A stretch of DNA of 9,200 bases, taken from an uncultured Asticcacaulis sp. (lineage in GTDB: Bacteria; Pseudomonadota; Alphaproteobacteria; Caulobacterales; Caulobacteraceae). The stretch lies in assembly GCA_946482045.1 (NCBI GenBank), contig CAMLPZ010000164.1, positions 1-9,200 on the forward strand, read 5' to 3'. Numbering within the stretch: position 1 is the stretch's first letter; the number at the start of each line of letters is the position of its first letter. The position numbers were made by a program, and so were the translations under genes. Shown here piece by piece: positions 1 through 9,200 of the stretch. The notes under the pieces were generated by a model. The model was given only the letters and a program-made list of their open reading frames with translations. It had not been told where the DNA came from and did no database searches.

Positions 1-1106
1 TCACCGACCTGATGGTCCTGCCGGGCCTGATCAACCTCGACTTCGCCGACGTCCGTTCGGTCATGTCCGACATGGGCAAGGCAATGATGGGTACGGGCGA
101 GGCTTCGGGCGAAGACCGCGCTCTGCTGGCCGCCCAGAACGCCATCCAGAACCCGCTGCTGGATGAAACCTCGCTGAAGGGCGCCAAGGCTGTTCTGGTC
201 AACGTCACCGGCGGCCTCGACATGACGCTGCACGAAGTCGACGAAGCCGCCAACGCCATCTCCTCGGAAGTCGATCCGGAAGCCAATATCATCTTTGGCG
301 CCGCCTTCGATCCGGCTCTGGAAGGCAAGCTGCGCGTCTCGGTCGTCGCCACCGGCATGGATGGCGTAGCCCTTCAGACCCCGCTGACCACCCAGGTCAA
401 GACCAATACGCCGGCGCCAACCTTCGGCCTCGGCTATGCCTCGCGTCAGGAGCAGCCAGCACCGCAACCCGCGCCCAGCCAGCCGGCTGCGCCGGCCGCC
501 GAGCGCACTGCCGCTCCGGCCCCTGCCGCGGCGCCGTCGACGCCTGCCGCCCCTGCGGCGCCGCGTTCCAGCCTGTTCGAAGCCGCTCCTGCGGCCCAGG
601 CTCCCGCGCCTCAGCCCGCGCTGGCTCCGGTTGTCGAAGAACCTCAGGTGATCCGCAAGATCGTCGATCCGATGGCCATGGAAGACCTGCCGGCGGCAGC
701 GACGCCTCAGCCTGCGCCCGCCATCACGCCGGCGCCGCGTGTCGAACCGCAGATCAGCCGTCCGAACATCACACGCCCCAATGCCTACGGCACGCAGGCT
801 CCGGTTCAGCAACCGGCCGCTCCGCAACCCCGCCCTGTGGCACCCGCTCCCACGCCCCGTCTCAGCACGGAAGAGGAGGGGCGCGAATCGTTTTGGCGCG
901 GTCTGTTTCCGCAGCGCCAGCGCAATGATTTCTCGCCGATAGGCTCGCAGGCTTCCGCCGAGGACGAGGCGGACCGCTACCAGCCGGCCCCGGCCAAGGG
1001 GACTGCTTCGTCGGCCAGCCCGGCCGCAAAGCCGGTGGAACAGCCCTCAGCCGATGCGGAGGACGATCTGGAAATCCCTTCTTTCTTAAGGCGCCTCGCT
1101 AACTAA
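1..1106 (+). CDS. ftsZ: Cell division protein FtsZ, C-terminal part (5' end outside window)
   Basis: FtsZ is the tubulin-like GTPase that forms the cytoplasmic Z-ring at the division site. The reading frame is already open at the left edge (complete codons from base 3), so the GTP-binding half, including the tubulin signature, lies upstream. The visible part begins in the C-terminal half of the globular fold, with the FtsZ-typical [14 protein letters not shown], then [12 protein letters not shown] and [11 protein letters not shown]. Globular sequence ends near base 393. An unusually long linker of about 220 residues follows (bases ~393-1061), rich in Pro, Ala and Gln. The extreme C-terminus, [14 protein letters not shown], is the conserved peptide that binds FtsA and other membrane tethers. 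The ATG at base 12 is an internal methionine, not a start. The linker carries a charged/aromatic island, [13 protein letters not shown], around bases 885-923. An intrinsic terminator lies 76 bp downstream. Identification is very secure. Confidence 0.97.
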   Translation, partial: TDLMVLPGLINLDFADVRSVMSDMGKAMMGTGEASGEDRALLAAQNAIQNPLLDETSLKGAKAVLVNVTGGLDMTLHEVDEAANAISSEVDPEANIIFGAAFDPALEGKLRVSVVATGMDGVALQTPLTTQVKTNTPAPTFGLGYASRQEQPAPQPAPSQPAAPAAERTAAPAPAAAPSTPAAPAAPRSSLFEAAPAAQAPAPQPALAPVVEEPQVIRKIVDPMAMEDLPAAATPQPAPAITPAPRVEPQISRPNITRPNAYGTQAPVQQPAAPQPRPVAPAPTPRLSTEEEGRESFWRGLFPQRQRNDFSPIGSQASAEDEADRYQPAPAKGTASSASPAAKPVEQPSADAEDDLEIPSFLRRLAN

Positions 1107-1148
1107 GACCCTCTCTGGTTAGCGTTACAAATGGAAATACAAGTTCGT

Positions 1149-1177
1149 TTGAGGACAGGCGCCGAAACCCCTATAAA
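1149..1177 (+). promoter_or_regulatory. Predicted sigma70-type promoter for lpxC
   Basis: TTGAGG at 1149-1154 (four of six bases match TTGACA) and TATAAA at 1172-1177 (five of six match TATAAT) are separated by 17 bp, the optimal spacing. Initiation would fall near base 1184, inside the hairpin that follows. This would give lpxC its own promoter, separate from ftsZ. It is a pattern match only, with no experimental support here. Confidence 0.5.
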
Positions 1178-1182
1178 TTAAG

Positions 1183-1211
1183 GCGAGGACAGAGGTGTCC
1201 TCGCTTTTTTT
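1183..1211 (+). terminator. Rho-independent terminator after ftsZ
   Basis: GCGAGGAC at 1183-1190 pairs perfectly with GTCCTCGC at 1197-1204 (8 bp, loop AGAGGT). Seven T residues follow at 1205-1211. This is a textbook intrinsic terminator on the + strand and should end transcription coming from ftsZ. It sits between ftsZ and lpxC and overlaps the likely lpxC transcription start, so it may also act as a 5' stem-loop on the lpxC mRNA. Confidence 0.85.
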
Positions 1212-1256
1212 ATGCCCAGCCAACGGGGGCGAGGGCGGAGCAGGTTTCGCATCCAC

Positions 1257-2150
1257 ATGGTTACTGATCAGAACGAACAGACCCTGGCGCGCGCCGCGAT
1301 CATCGCCGGCATCGGCCTGCATACGGGAGCAACGGTGCGCATGGTTGTACGTCCGGCCCCGGCAGGTACCGGCGTGGTTTTCGTGCGTTCCGACGTCACC
1401 GATCGGGATAACCGCGTCGCCGCGCTGGCGCACAATGTCACCCAGACGCGCCTTGGCACCGTCATCACCAATGACGCCGGCATCTCGGTTTCGACCATAG
1501 AACACGTCATGGCTGCGTTTGCCGCCATGGGCATCGACAACGTCTATGCCGAACTTGATGGTCCCGAAGTGCCGATCATGGATGGCTCTTCGCTGCCCTT
1601 CGTCCAGATTCTCGACCAGGCCGGCTTCCGCCGCCAGGGCACGCCGCAAATGGCGATTGAAATCCTTAAAGCCGTCGAAGTCGTTGAAGACGACAAGAGC
1701 GCTGTGCTTTTGCCGTGCGATCGTTTCGAAGTTCGGTTTGAAATCGACTTTCCGAACAGCCCGATCGGCCACCAGGCCGTCGATTTGGTCATCACCGAAG
1801 ACACCTTCCGCACCGAACTGGCGGCGGCGCGCACCTTTGGCTTCCTGCAGGGTGTCGAAGCCCTGCGCGCGGCCGGCCTGGCGCGCGGTGGTTCGCTCGA
1901 CAATGCGGTCGTCATAGACGGCGACACCATCCTGAACGAAGGCGGCCTGCGGTTCGCGGACGAATTCGTTCGTCACAAGGCGCTGGACGCCATCGGTGAT
2001 CTGTACGTCCTGGGCATGCCGATTATTGGCAGGTTTGAAGGAATCCGTGCGGGTCACGGCCTTAATAATGCCCTTGTTCGCGCCCTATTGTCGGCCCCGG
2101 ATAGCTACCGTATCGTCACACGCGGCGCGGATCTGGCCGAGGTCGGCTAA
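1257..2150 (+). CDS. lpxC: UDP-3-O-acyl-N-acetylglucosamine deacetylase LpxC
   Basis: LpxC is the zinc-dependent cytoplasmic deacetylase that catalyses the committed step of lipid A synthesis, removing acetate from UDP-3-O-acyl-GlcNAc. The 297-residue product has family-typical length. With the chosen start, the first domain has GIGLHTG near residues 18-24 and the metal/catalytic motif TIEH at 80-83 (catalytic Glu82, zinc ligand His83). The second domain has RTFGF at 192-196, then HKALDAIGDL from 240, giving the remaining zinc ligands His240 and Asp244. His267 in AGHGLNNA is the general acid. An in-frame ATG at 1212 would add 15 Arg-rich residues, but it abuts the terminator T-run and has no ribosome binding site. 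The ATG at 1257 begins where the family fold begins and has AGG 12 bases upstream and GGAG 16 bases upstream. Identification is very secure; the start is moderately so. Confidence 0.95.
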   Translation: MVTDQNEQTLARAAIIAGIGLHTGATVRMVVRPAPAGTGVVFVRSDVTDRDNRVAALAHNVTQTRLGTVITNDAGISVSTIEHVMAAFAAMGIDNVYAELDGPEVPIMDGSSLPFVQILDQAGFRRQGTPQMAIEILKAVEVVEDDKSAVLLPCDRFEVRFEIDFPNSPIGHQAVDLVITEDTFRTELAAARTFGFLQGVEALRAAGLARGGSLDNAVVIDGDTILNEGGLRFADEFVRHKALDAIGDLYVLGMPIIGRFEGIRAGHGLNNALVRALLSAPDSYRIVTRGADLAEVG

Positions 2151-2244
2151 TTCTCCGGTTGGCGCGGGCCTTGCCCTCGTGTAGATGTATCCCTCACTTT
2201 AAGCGCTTGCTGAAACGTGCGCGATGAGCAAAATATCTTGGCGA

Positions 2245-2263
2245 GGCGCCGGTATAAGGCGCC
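2245..2263 (+). other. Small inverted repeat upstream of bamD
   Basis: GGCGCC at 2245-2250 and again at 2258-2263 can pair as a 6-bp GC-only stem around a 7-base loop, immediately before the likely bamD ribosome binding site. The hexamer is itself palindromic, so this may be chance. If bamD starts at 2224 instead, the repeat is coding. I see no convincing promoter in the 133 bases between lpxC and the proposed bamD start. Confidence 0.3.
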
Positions 2264-2274
2264 AGGGAAAAGGG
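2264..2274 (+). promoter_or_regulatory. Ribosome binding site deciding the bamD start
   Basis: AGGGAAAAGGG is a purine-rich Shine-Dalgarno sequence that ends 9 bases before the GTG at 2284. No comparable sequence precedes the upstream in-frame ATG at 2224, which favours the GTG as the true start. Confidence 0.6.
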
Positions 2275-2283
2275 TTATCTGGC

Positions 2284-3168
2284 GTGAACGCTGTACGGCT
2301 TCTTAAGACCTCCGCGGCTGCGATTCTGCTGGCCACGGTTTCCGTCACAGCGTTGTCCGGTTGTGCCGGCAAGGGCAAGACCGAGCATCTGGTCTATGAA
2401 GAACGCCCCGTGGAACTGCTGTACGCTACAGGCATGGAACGCCTGGACGACAAGCAGTGGAAAGACGCCGTCCAGTACTTCGAAGAAGTCCAGCGCCAAC
2501 ACCCCTATTCGGAATGGTCGCGCCGCGCGATCGTCATGACGATCTACGCCAACTACCAGGGCGGCAGCTATCAGGAAGCCACCCAGGCGGCCGATCAGTT
2601 CATCCACCTGTATCCGGGCAGTGAATTGACGCCCTATGCCTACTACATGAAGGCCATCTGCTCGTTTGAACAGATCGTTGATGTGGGCCGCGACCAGGCC
2701 TATACGACCTCGGCCCTGGGCCTGTTGGGCGACGTCGTCCGCCGCTATCCGGACACCGAATATGCCCGCGACGCGCGCGTCAAGATCGACATGGTCCGCG
2801 ACCAACTGGCCGGCAAGGAAATGGAAATCGGCCGCTGGTACCTCAATGATAACCAGCCGCTGGCCGCGCTTGGCCGCTTCAAGTCGGTGGCCACTGAATA
2901 CCAGACGACCAGCCACACTCCAGAGGCGCTCTATCGGCTCGTCGAAGCCAATGAGACCATGGGCCTGCACGACGAAGCCGTGCGCGTCGGCGCGGTACTC
3001 GGTTACAACTATCCGGGTGACCGCTGGTACGCCAAGGCTTACAAGTTGCTGACCGAGAAGGGCGATGCGCCCGCCGTCAAGCCGGACCCCAACGGCAAAA
3101 AAGGCCCGGAAGCACCTGATACCAAAAAGAAAAAAGGCTGGTTCAGCTTTATGCGACCCAATGTCTAG
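2284..3168 (+). CDS. bamD: Outer membrane protein assembly factor BamD (lipoprotein)
   Basis: BamD (older name ComL) is the TPR-repeat lipoprotein of the BAM complex, which folds beta-barrel proteins into the outer membrane from the periplasmic side. The 294-residue form from the GTG at 2284 begins with a classic lipoprotein signal: basic MNAVRLLK, a hydrophobic stretch, then lipobox LSGC with the lipidated cysteine at residue 27. Ala follows the cysteine, consistent with outer-membrane sorting. TPR-like helical repeats follow, with BamD-typical HPYSEWSRRA, a YPGSE turn (FIHLYPGSELTPYAYY), YPDTEYARDAR and GRWYL. The C-terminal tail is lysine-rich and ends in GWFSFMRPNV. The ATG at 2224 would place 20 extra residues ahead of the signal sequence and lacks a ribosome binding site. 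The gene follows lpxC by 133 bases with no terminator seen, so read-through from lpxC is possible. Identification is secure. Confidence 0.93.
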   Translation: MNAVRLLKTSAAAILLATVSVTALSGCAGKGKTEHLVYEERPVELLYATGMERLDDKQWKDAVQYFEEVQRQHPYSEWSRRAIVMTIYANYQGGSYQEATQAADQFIHLYPGSELTPYAYYMKAICSFEQIVDVGRDQAYTTSALGLLGDVVRRYPDTEYARDARVKIDMVRDQLAGKEMEIGRWYLNDNQPLAALGRFKSVATEYQTTSHTPEALYRLVEANETMGLHDEAVRVGAVLGYNYPGDRWYAKAYKLLTEKGDAPAVKPDPNGKKGPEAPDTKKKKGWFSFMRPNV

Positions 3169-3178
3169 GCGTCGCATA
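3150..3178 (+). other. Hairpin spanning the bamD stop codon
   Basis: TATGCGAC at 3150-3157 pairs perfectly with GTCGCATA at 3171-3178 around a 13-base loop that contains the bamD stop region (TAG at 3166-3168). No T-run follows, so it is not a canonical intrinsic terminator. It may protect the 3' end of the bamD mRNA or reduce read-through into recN. The function is inferred; only the pairing is seen. Confidence 0.5.
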
Positions 3179-3185
3179 TACAAAG

Positions 3186-3200
3186 GTTCTCTATTTGTTC
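3186..3200 (+). promoter_or_regulatory. LexA binding site (alphaproteobacterial SOS box) upstream of recN
   Basis: GTTCTCTATTTGTTC is an exact match to the direct-repeat operator GTTC-N7-GTTC bound by LexA in alphaproteobacteria. It abuts the proposed -35 element of the recN promoter, so bound LexA would block polymerase. RecN is a classic SOS gene in many bacteria, which makes the placement strongly supportive. This predicts DNA-damage induction of recN and possibly the small gene after it. Confidence 0.88.
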
Positions 3201-3228
3201 TTGATTTCCGCGGAAAATGCGCTTTAAT
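3201..3228 (+). promoter_or_regulatory. Predicted recN promoter
   Basis: TTGATT at 3201-3206 (four of six against TTGACA) and TTTAAT at 3223-3228 (five of six against TATAAT) are 16 bp apart. The start of transcription would be near 3235. The -35 element touches the LexA box, the expected geometry for an SOS-repressed promoter. Confidence 0.6.
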
Positions 3229-3283
3229 GCGCTGACTGCGGACAACTGGTGTGAGTCGTCCGGAAACCAACGGACGGCCACCT

Positions 3284-5014
3284 ATGCTGACCCGCCTGAC
3301 CATTGCCGATGTTGTCCTTGTTGATCGGCTCGATCTGGATATTCGCCCGGGCCTGAGCGTCCTGACCGGGGAAACTGGCGCCGGTAAATCCATTCTGCTC
3401 GATAGTTTAGGTCTGGCTACGGGCGCGCGCGCCGATGCCGGTCTGATCCGCTCGGGCGCCAATCAGGCCTCGGTCACCGCCGAGTTCGAACTGGCGGACA
3501 ATCATCCGCTTCATGACTTCTTCGAAGAGCGCGGCCTGGCCGTCGAGCCGGGTGAGTCGCTTCTGCTGCGCCGGGTGGTGACGCGGGATGGCCGCTCCAA
3601 GGCCTTTGTCAACGACCAGCCGGTCAGCGTAGCGGTGCTGAAAGCTTTGGGCGAAAGCCTGCTGGAGGTGCACGGCCAGCACGAAACGGTCGGGCTTCTT
3701 GATGCCCGGGCCCATATGGGCATGCTCGACTCCTATGGGGGCACGACTGCGGAGCGTGCCGCCGTAACTGAGGCCTTCAAGGCGCTGAAGGCATTAAAGG
3801 ACGAACACCGCGATCTGCTCAAGCGCGCCCAAGGCGACAAGGCGGAACTGGAACAACTGACGGCGCGTTTGCAGGAACTCGACCGTCTGAGCCCACAGGT
3901 CGGCGAAGAGGCGGAACTGGCGTCCGAACGCGCGTTGCTGGGCGCCGGCGAGCGGGCGCTGGAGGATATAACCGAGGCGCGCGACGCCGTTGGCGGCGAT
4001 CAGTTGTCGCAGCGACTGGTCAAGGCCTTCCGCGCGCTCGATCACGCCCGGACCCGTGCCATCCAGGCTGGTGCGGTGGGTGAAGACGAGGTGCTGAAAC
4101 GCCTGACACTGGCCGCAGATGCGCTCGATCGCACCCTGATCGCCGCCGATGAGGCCCTGGCACTGATGGACCAGGCCGCCGATAGCCTCGATTTCGAACC
4201 CGGACAGCTTGACCGGGTTGAAGAGCGGCTGTTCGCCCTGCGCGCGGCGGCGCGCAAGCTCGGCGTGCTGGTCGACGACCTGCCGAAGGAGCGAACGCGC
4301 ATCGCCAAGGCGCTCAACGAGATCGAGGATCTCGACGCCCATCTGGCGCGGCTCGAGAAGGCGATTGTCGAAGCGCAAGCGCGCTTTAACGCTGCCGTCG
4401 ATGTGTTGCGTGCGCGGCGCGTCGCGACCGGAGAATCGCTTTCGGCGGCGGTCGTGGCGGAACTGACGCCGCTTAAGCTCGACAAGGCGCGCTTCCGCGT
4501 GCGCATCACGGCGCTGGAACCGGAACGCTATGGCCAAAACGGCGGCGACGCTGTCGAATTCGAGGTCAAGACCAATCCCGGCGCCGAATGGGGCGGCTTA
4601 GGCGTTATCGCGTCGGGCGGCGAACTGGCGCGCTTTGCCTTGGCGCTGAAGGCGGCGCTGGCGACGCGCGGCGGCGATGAGGCGGTCTCGCCCGTCATGA
4701 TCTTCGATGAGGTCGACCAGGGCGTCGGCGGCGCGGTAGCGGATGCCGTGGGTCTGCGTCTCAAGAAGCTGGCTCAGACCTCACAGGTCATCGTCGTGAC
4801 GCATAGTCCGCAGGTTGCGGCGCGTGGCGACCAGCACCTGAAAGTCTCTAAGGCGGCCTATGTCTTTGAGGGTGGCGAAGGTGTGCGTTCAAGCGTACAA
4901 TGCCTGGACGAGGCGCAGACTCTTGAGGAACTGGCGCGCATGCTGGCTGGCGCGGAAATCACCCCGGAAGCCCGCGCGGCGGCGCAAAGGTTGAGGAGCG
5001 CCGAACTGGTATAG
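3284..5014 (+). CDS. recN: DNA repair protein RecN (SMC-like ATPase)
   Basis: RecN is a cytoplasmic SMC-family ATPase recruited to DNA double-strand breaks to support RecA-mediated recombination. The 576-residue product has the N- and C-terminal halves of an ABC ATPase head separated by a coiled coil. Walker A is GETGAGKS at residues 29-36 and VHGQHE lies at 129-134. A long charged helical region follows, roughly 160-380. The ABC signature SGGE is at 444-447, Walker B VMIFDE at 471-476 and the switch histidine THS at 507. The chosen ATG gives the family-typical beginning MLTRLTIADVVLV. An in-frame GTG at 3251 would add 11 residues and has a comparable weak ribosome binding site (GCGGA, spacing 8, against CGGA, spacing 9), so it is not excluded. 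A LexA box and promoter lie just upstream. Identification is very secure. Confidence 0.96.
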   Translation: MLTRLTIADVVLVDRLDLDIRPGLSVLTGETGAGKSILLDSLGLATGARADAGLIRSGANQASVTAEFELADNHPLHDFFEERGLAVEPGESLLLRRVVTRDGRSKAFVNDQPVSVAVLKALGESLLEVHGQHETVGLLDARAHMGMLDSYGGTTAERAAVTEAFKALKALKDEHRDLLKRAQGDKAELEQLTARLQELDRLSPQVGEEAELASERALLGAGERALEDITEARDAVGGDQLSQRLVKAFRALDHARTRAIQAGAVGEDEVLKRLTLAADALDRTLIAADEALALMDQAADSLDFEPGQLDRVEERLFALRAAARKLGVLVDDLPKERTRIAKALNEIEDLDAHLARLEKAIVEAQARFNAAVDVLRARRVATGESLSAAVVAELTPLKLDKARFRVRITALEPERYGQNGGDAVEFEVKTNPGAEWGGLGVIASGGELARFALALKAALATRGGDEAVSPVMIFDEVDQGVGGAVADAVGLRLKKLAQTSQVIVVTHSPQVAARGDQHLKVSKAAYVFEGGEGVRSSVQCLDEAQTLEELARMLAGAEITPEARAAAQRLRSAELV

Positions 5015-5027
5015 GAAAGGAAAGGCC

Positions 5028-5279
5028 GTGATCGGTCGTCTGATCTATTTCGTGATCCAGTTTGCCGTCGTCGCCGCCCTGACCATCGGTGGTACTGCCG
5101 CCTACATCATCCACGATAAGGGAATGGAGTATGCGCAGTCGCCCTTCTTTGTTGAGGATATGCGCCCGGCCTATCCCGCCGCGCTGATCGCCGGCGGCAT
5201 CGTGTCGTTGATCTGGGTCTGTTACCAGCTGACAAAAAAGTCTCTGGAGCGCGAGCCATTCGATCCTGACACTTATTGA
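5028..5279 (+). CDS. Small two-helix membrane protein of unknown function
   Basis: I do not recognise this 83-residue protein. It starts at GTG, preceded by a strong Shine-Dalgarno sequence AGGAAAGG (5013-5020) at 7-base spacing that overlaps the recN stop codon. Two hydrophobic segments are visible, about residues 5-27 (LIYFVIQFAVVAALTIGGTAAYII) and 48-67 (YPAALIAGGIVSLIWVCYQL). A short polar loop with FFVEDMRPAYP joins them, and a charged tail KKSLEREPFDPDTY follows. The topology is consistent with an inner-membrane hairpin. It lies 13 bp after recN in the same direction and is probably co-transcribed with it, so it may be SOS-inducible. The strong ribosome binding site and membrane-protein composition make it a real gene; the function is unknown. 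Confidence 0.8.
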   Translation: MIGRLIYFVIQFAVVAALTIGGTAAYIIHDKGMEYAQSPFFVEDMRPAYPAALIAGGIVSLIWVCYQLTKKSLEREPFDPDTY

Positions 5280-5309
5280 GCTTTGTGGCAGGTAAGAGCG
5301 CAGAGTGTT

Positions 5310-8208
<2,899 letters not shown>

Positions 8209-8237
8209 CAAAGCGCTTTCCGAAACAGCGCGTCAAA
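8209..8237. other. Convergent intergenic gap with a 10-bp palindrome
   Basis: This 29-bp gap separates the ends of the SDR (+) and the aminopeptidase (-). It contains the perfect palindrome AAAGCGCTTT at 8210-8219. There is no T-run or longer stem, so I do not call a bidirectional terminator, although one would be expected between convergent genes. Confidence 0.4.
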
Positions 8238-9200
8238 CTATAATGGCGCGCAGACCGTCTCGAGCCAGCTACGCACTTCAGGCGAAACCAGCGGCCCGAT
8301 CAGTTCCAGGACCCGTCCGTGATACAAATCCATATAGGCGCGCTCGGATGGCGTCAGCAGCGTCACGTCGATCAGGTCGCGGTCGATGGGCGCCCAAGTC
8401 AGGTTCTCGAAGCCGTGCATGGCGCGCTCGCCGCCTTTTGGGATGACGGCTTCGGTGACGAACTGCAGGTTCTCAATGCGGATGCCGAAGTCGTTTTCCT
8501 TGTAGAAGCCGGGCTCGTTCGACACGATCATGCCGGTCTGCAGGGCGTAACGGTTAAGCGCTTTTGAGATGCGCTGCGGGCCTTCGTGGACGCCGAGATA
8601 GACGCCGACACCGTGACCCGTGCCGTGGTCGTAGTCGAAACCTTCCGCCCACAGGAATTGGCGCGCCAGGGCGTCGAGGTGCGTGCCCGTCGTACCGGCC
8701 GGGAATTTCACTGTCGCCAGGGCGATATGGCCCTTGAGGACCAGGGTGAACATGCGCTTGTGCTCGGCGCTGGGCGTGCCGATGGCCATGGTGCGCGTGA
8801 CGTCGGTCGTGCCGTCCATGAACTGGCCGCCGGAATCGACCAACAGCAGGTTGCCCTTTTGGATCGGAATATTGCTGTTGCTGTTGACGCGGTAGTGGGG
8901 CAGGGCGCCGTGCGGCCCGAAACCCGAAATCGTGTCGAAGCTCAGGTCCTTCAACCCGCCATTGGCGATGCGCAAGGACTCGAGCTTCTGCGCCACTTCG
9001 ATCTCGGTCGGCAGGATCGCTTGCGCTTCCGTCGCGACCCAGTGCAGGAAGGTGGTCAGGACGGCGCCATCGCGGATGTGCGCGGCCTTGGTGCCGGCGA
9101 TCTCGGTGGCGTTCTTGCAGGCGCGTGGCAGCAGGCAGGGATCGTCCTGGGGCACCGGAGTAGCGCCGGCGGCGGCAAGGGCTTCGAACCAGAAGGCCGA
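8238..9200 (-). CDS. pepP: Xaa-Pro aminopeptidase, M24B family (N-terminal part outside window)
   Basis: This metallopeptidase removes an N-terminal residue that precedes proline. The visible 320 residues hold the pita-bread catalytic domain and a C-terminal extension. In visible-fragment numbering, the five metal ligands are Asp122 (LLVDSGGQF), Asp133 (GTTDVTRT), His196 (HGTGHGVG), Glu229 (NEPGFY) and Glu243 (RIENL). The tail TWAPIDRDLIDVTLLTPSERAYMDLYHGRV is typical of the long cytosolic aminopeptidase P type with an M24 C-terminal domain. The frame stays open to the right edge and its upstream codons read SAFWFEALAAAGATPVPQDDPCLLP. The GTG at 9155 is therefore an internal valine, and the creatinase-like N-terminal domains lie beyond the window. 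It converges on the SDR gene. The family is certain; pepP is a loose symbol, since eukaryotic-type XPNPEP1-like members are often left unnamed. Confidence 0.92.
   Translation of the reverse strand, partial: SAFWFEALAAAGATPVPQDDPCLLPRACKNATEIAGTKAAHIRDGAVLTTFLHWVATEAQAILPTEIEVAQKLESLRIANGGLKDLSFDTISGFGPHGALPHYRVNSNSNIPIQKGNLLLVDSGGQFMDGTTDVTRTMAIGTPSAEHKRMFTLVLKGHIALATVKFPAGTTGTHLDALARQFLWAEGFDYDHGTGHGVGVYLGVHEGPQRISKALNRYALQTGMIVSNEPGFYKENDFGIRIENLQFVTEAVIPKGGERAMHGFENLTWAPIDRDLIDVTLLTPSERAYMDLYHGRVLELIGPLVSPEVRSWLETVCAPL

Noticed and set aside
436..651. Arg/Pro-rich open frame within the ftsZ linker
   Set aside because: It is a +1 frame reading of Pro/Ala codons (CCN/GCN), which automatically yields Arg/Pro-rich peptides.
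1125..2057. Long antisense open frame (310 codons) opposite lpxC
   Set aside because: It lies opposite a certain gene, has no recognisable motif, and is Asp/Arg/Gly/His-rich as expected of the reverse complement of GC-rich coding DNA.
2199..2213. Possible CtrA site upstream of bamD (TTAA then seven bases)
   Set aside because: The second half is CTGA rather than TTAA; a single half-site is not enough to support CtrA binding.
2275..3462. Long antisense open frame (395 codons) opposite bamD, the SOS region and the start of recN
   Set aside because: It crosses two unrelated genes and the LexA promoter, lacks motifs, and is best explained by GC-rich codon shadowing.
9155..9155. GTG as a start codon for the - strand aminopeptidase
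   Set aside because: The frame remains open to the window edge with family-like residues upstream, and an M24B protein of this type needs N-terminal domains that are not in the window.

Overview
The window is an ordinary-looking chromosomal segment of an alphaproteobacterium. The FtsZ tail, the LexA-type box in front of recN and the gene order ftsZ-lpxC-bamD-recN-ligA all point there. The long proline/alanine-rich FtsZ linker and the overall protein flavour suggest Caulobacteraceae, possibly Asticcacaulis-like; the genus is an inference from memory, not a search. Codon usage is evenly GC-rich throughout, and I see no insertion sequence, integrase, tRNA, rRNA, CRISPR array or other sign of horizontal transfer.

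Layout, left to right on the + strand: the 3' part of ftsZ (cell division), an intrinsic terminator overlapped by a likely promoter, lpxC (lipid A synthesis), bamD (outer-membrane protein assembly lipoprotein), an SOS operator and promoter, recN (SMC-like recombination repair protein), a small two-helix membrane protein of unknown function, a 116-bp intergenic region with inverted repeats and two GANTC sites, ligA (NAD-dependent DNA ligase), and a short-chain dehydrogenase/reductase whose start overlaps the ligA stop. On the - strand, convergent and running off the right edge, is a Xaa-Pro aminopeptidase (M24B). No gene-free stretch exceeds about 135 bases.

The genes fall into an envelope/division group (ftsZ, lpxC, bamD) and a DNA-maintenance group (recN, ligA). 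The regulatory signals separate them: a terminator after ftsZ, a hairpin at the bamD stop codon, and a LexA box that should put recN under SOS control independently of bamD. recN and the small membrane protein are 13 bp apart and probably co-transcribed; ligA and the SDR overlap by 4 bp and are probably translationally coupled.

I did not find a previously undescribed system. The items most worth a second look are the overlapping promoter/terminator in front of lpxC, the SOS box and hairpin pair between bamD and recN, the structured GANTC-flanked element upstream of ligA, and the unrecognised small membrane protein.
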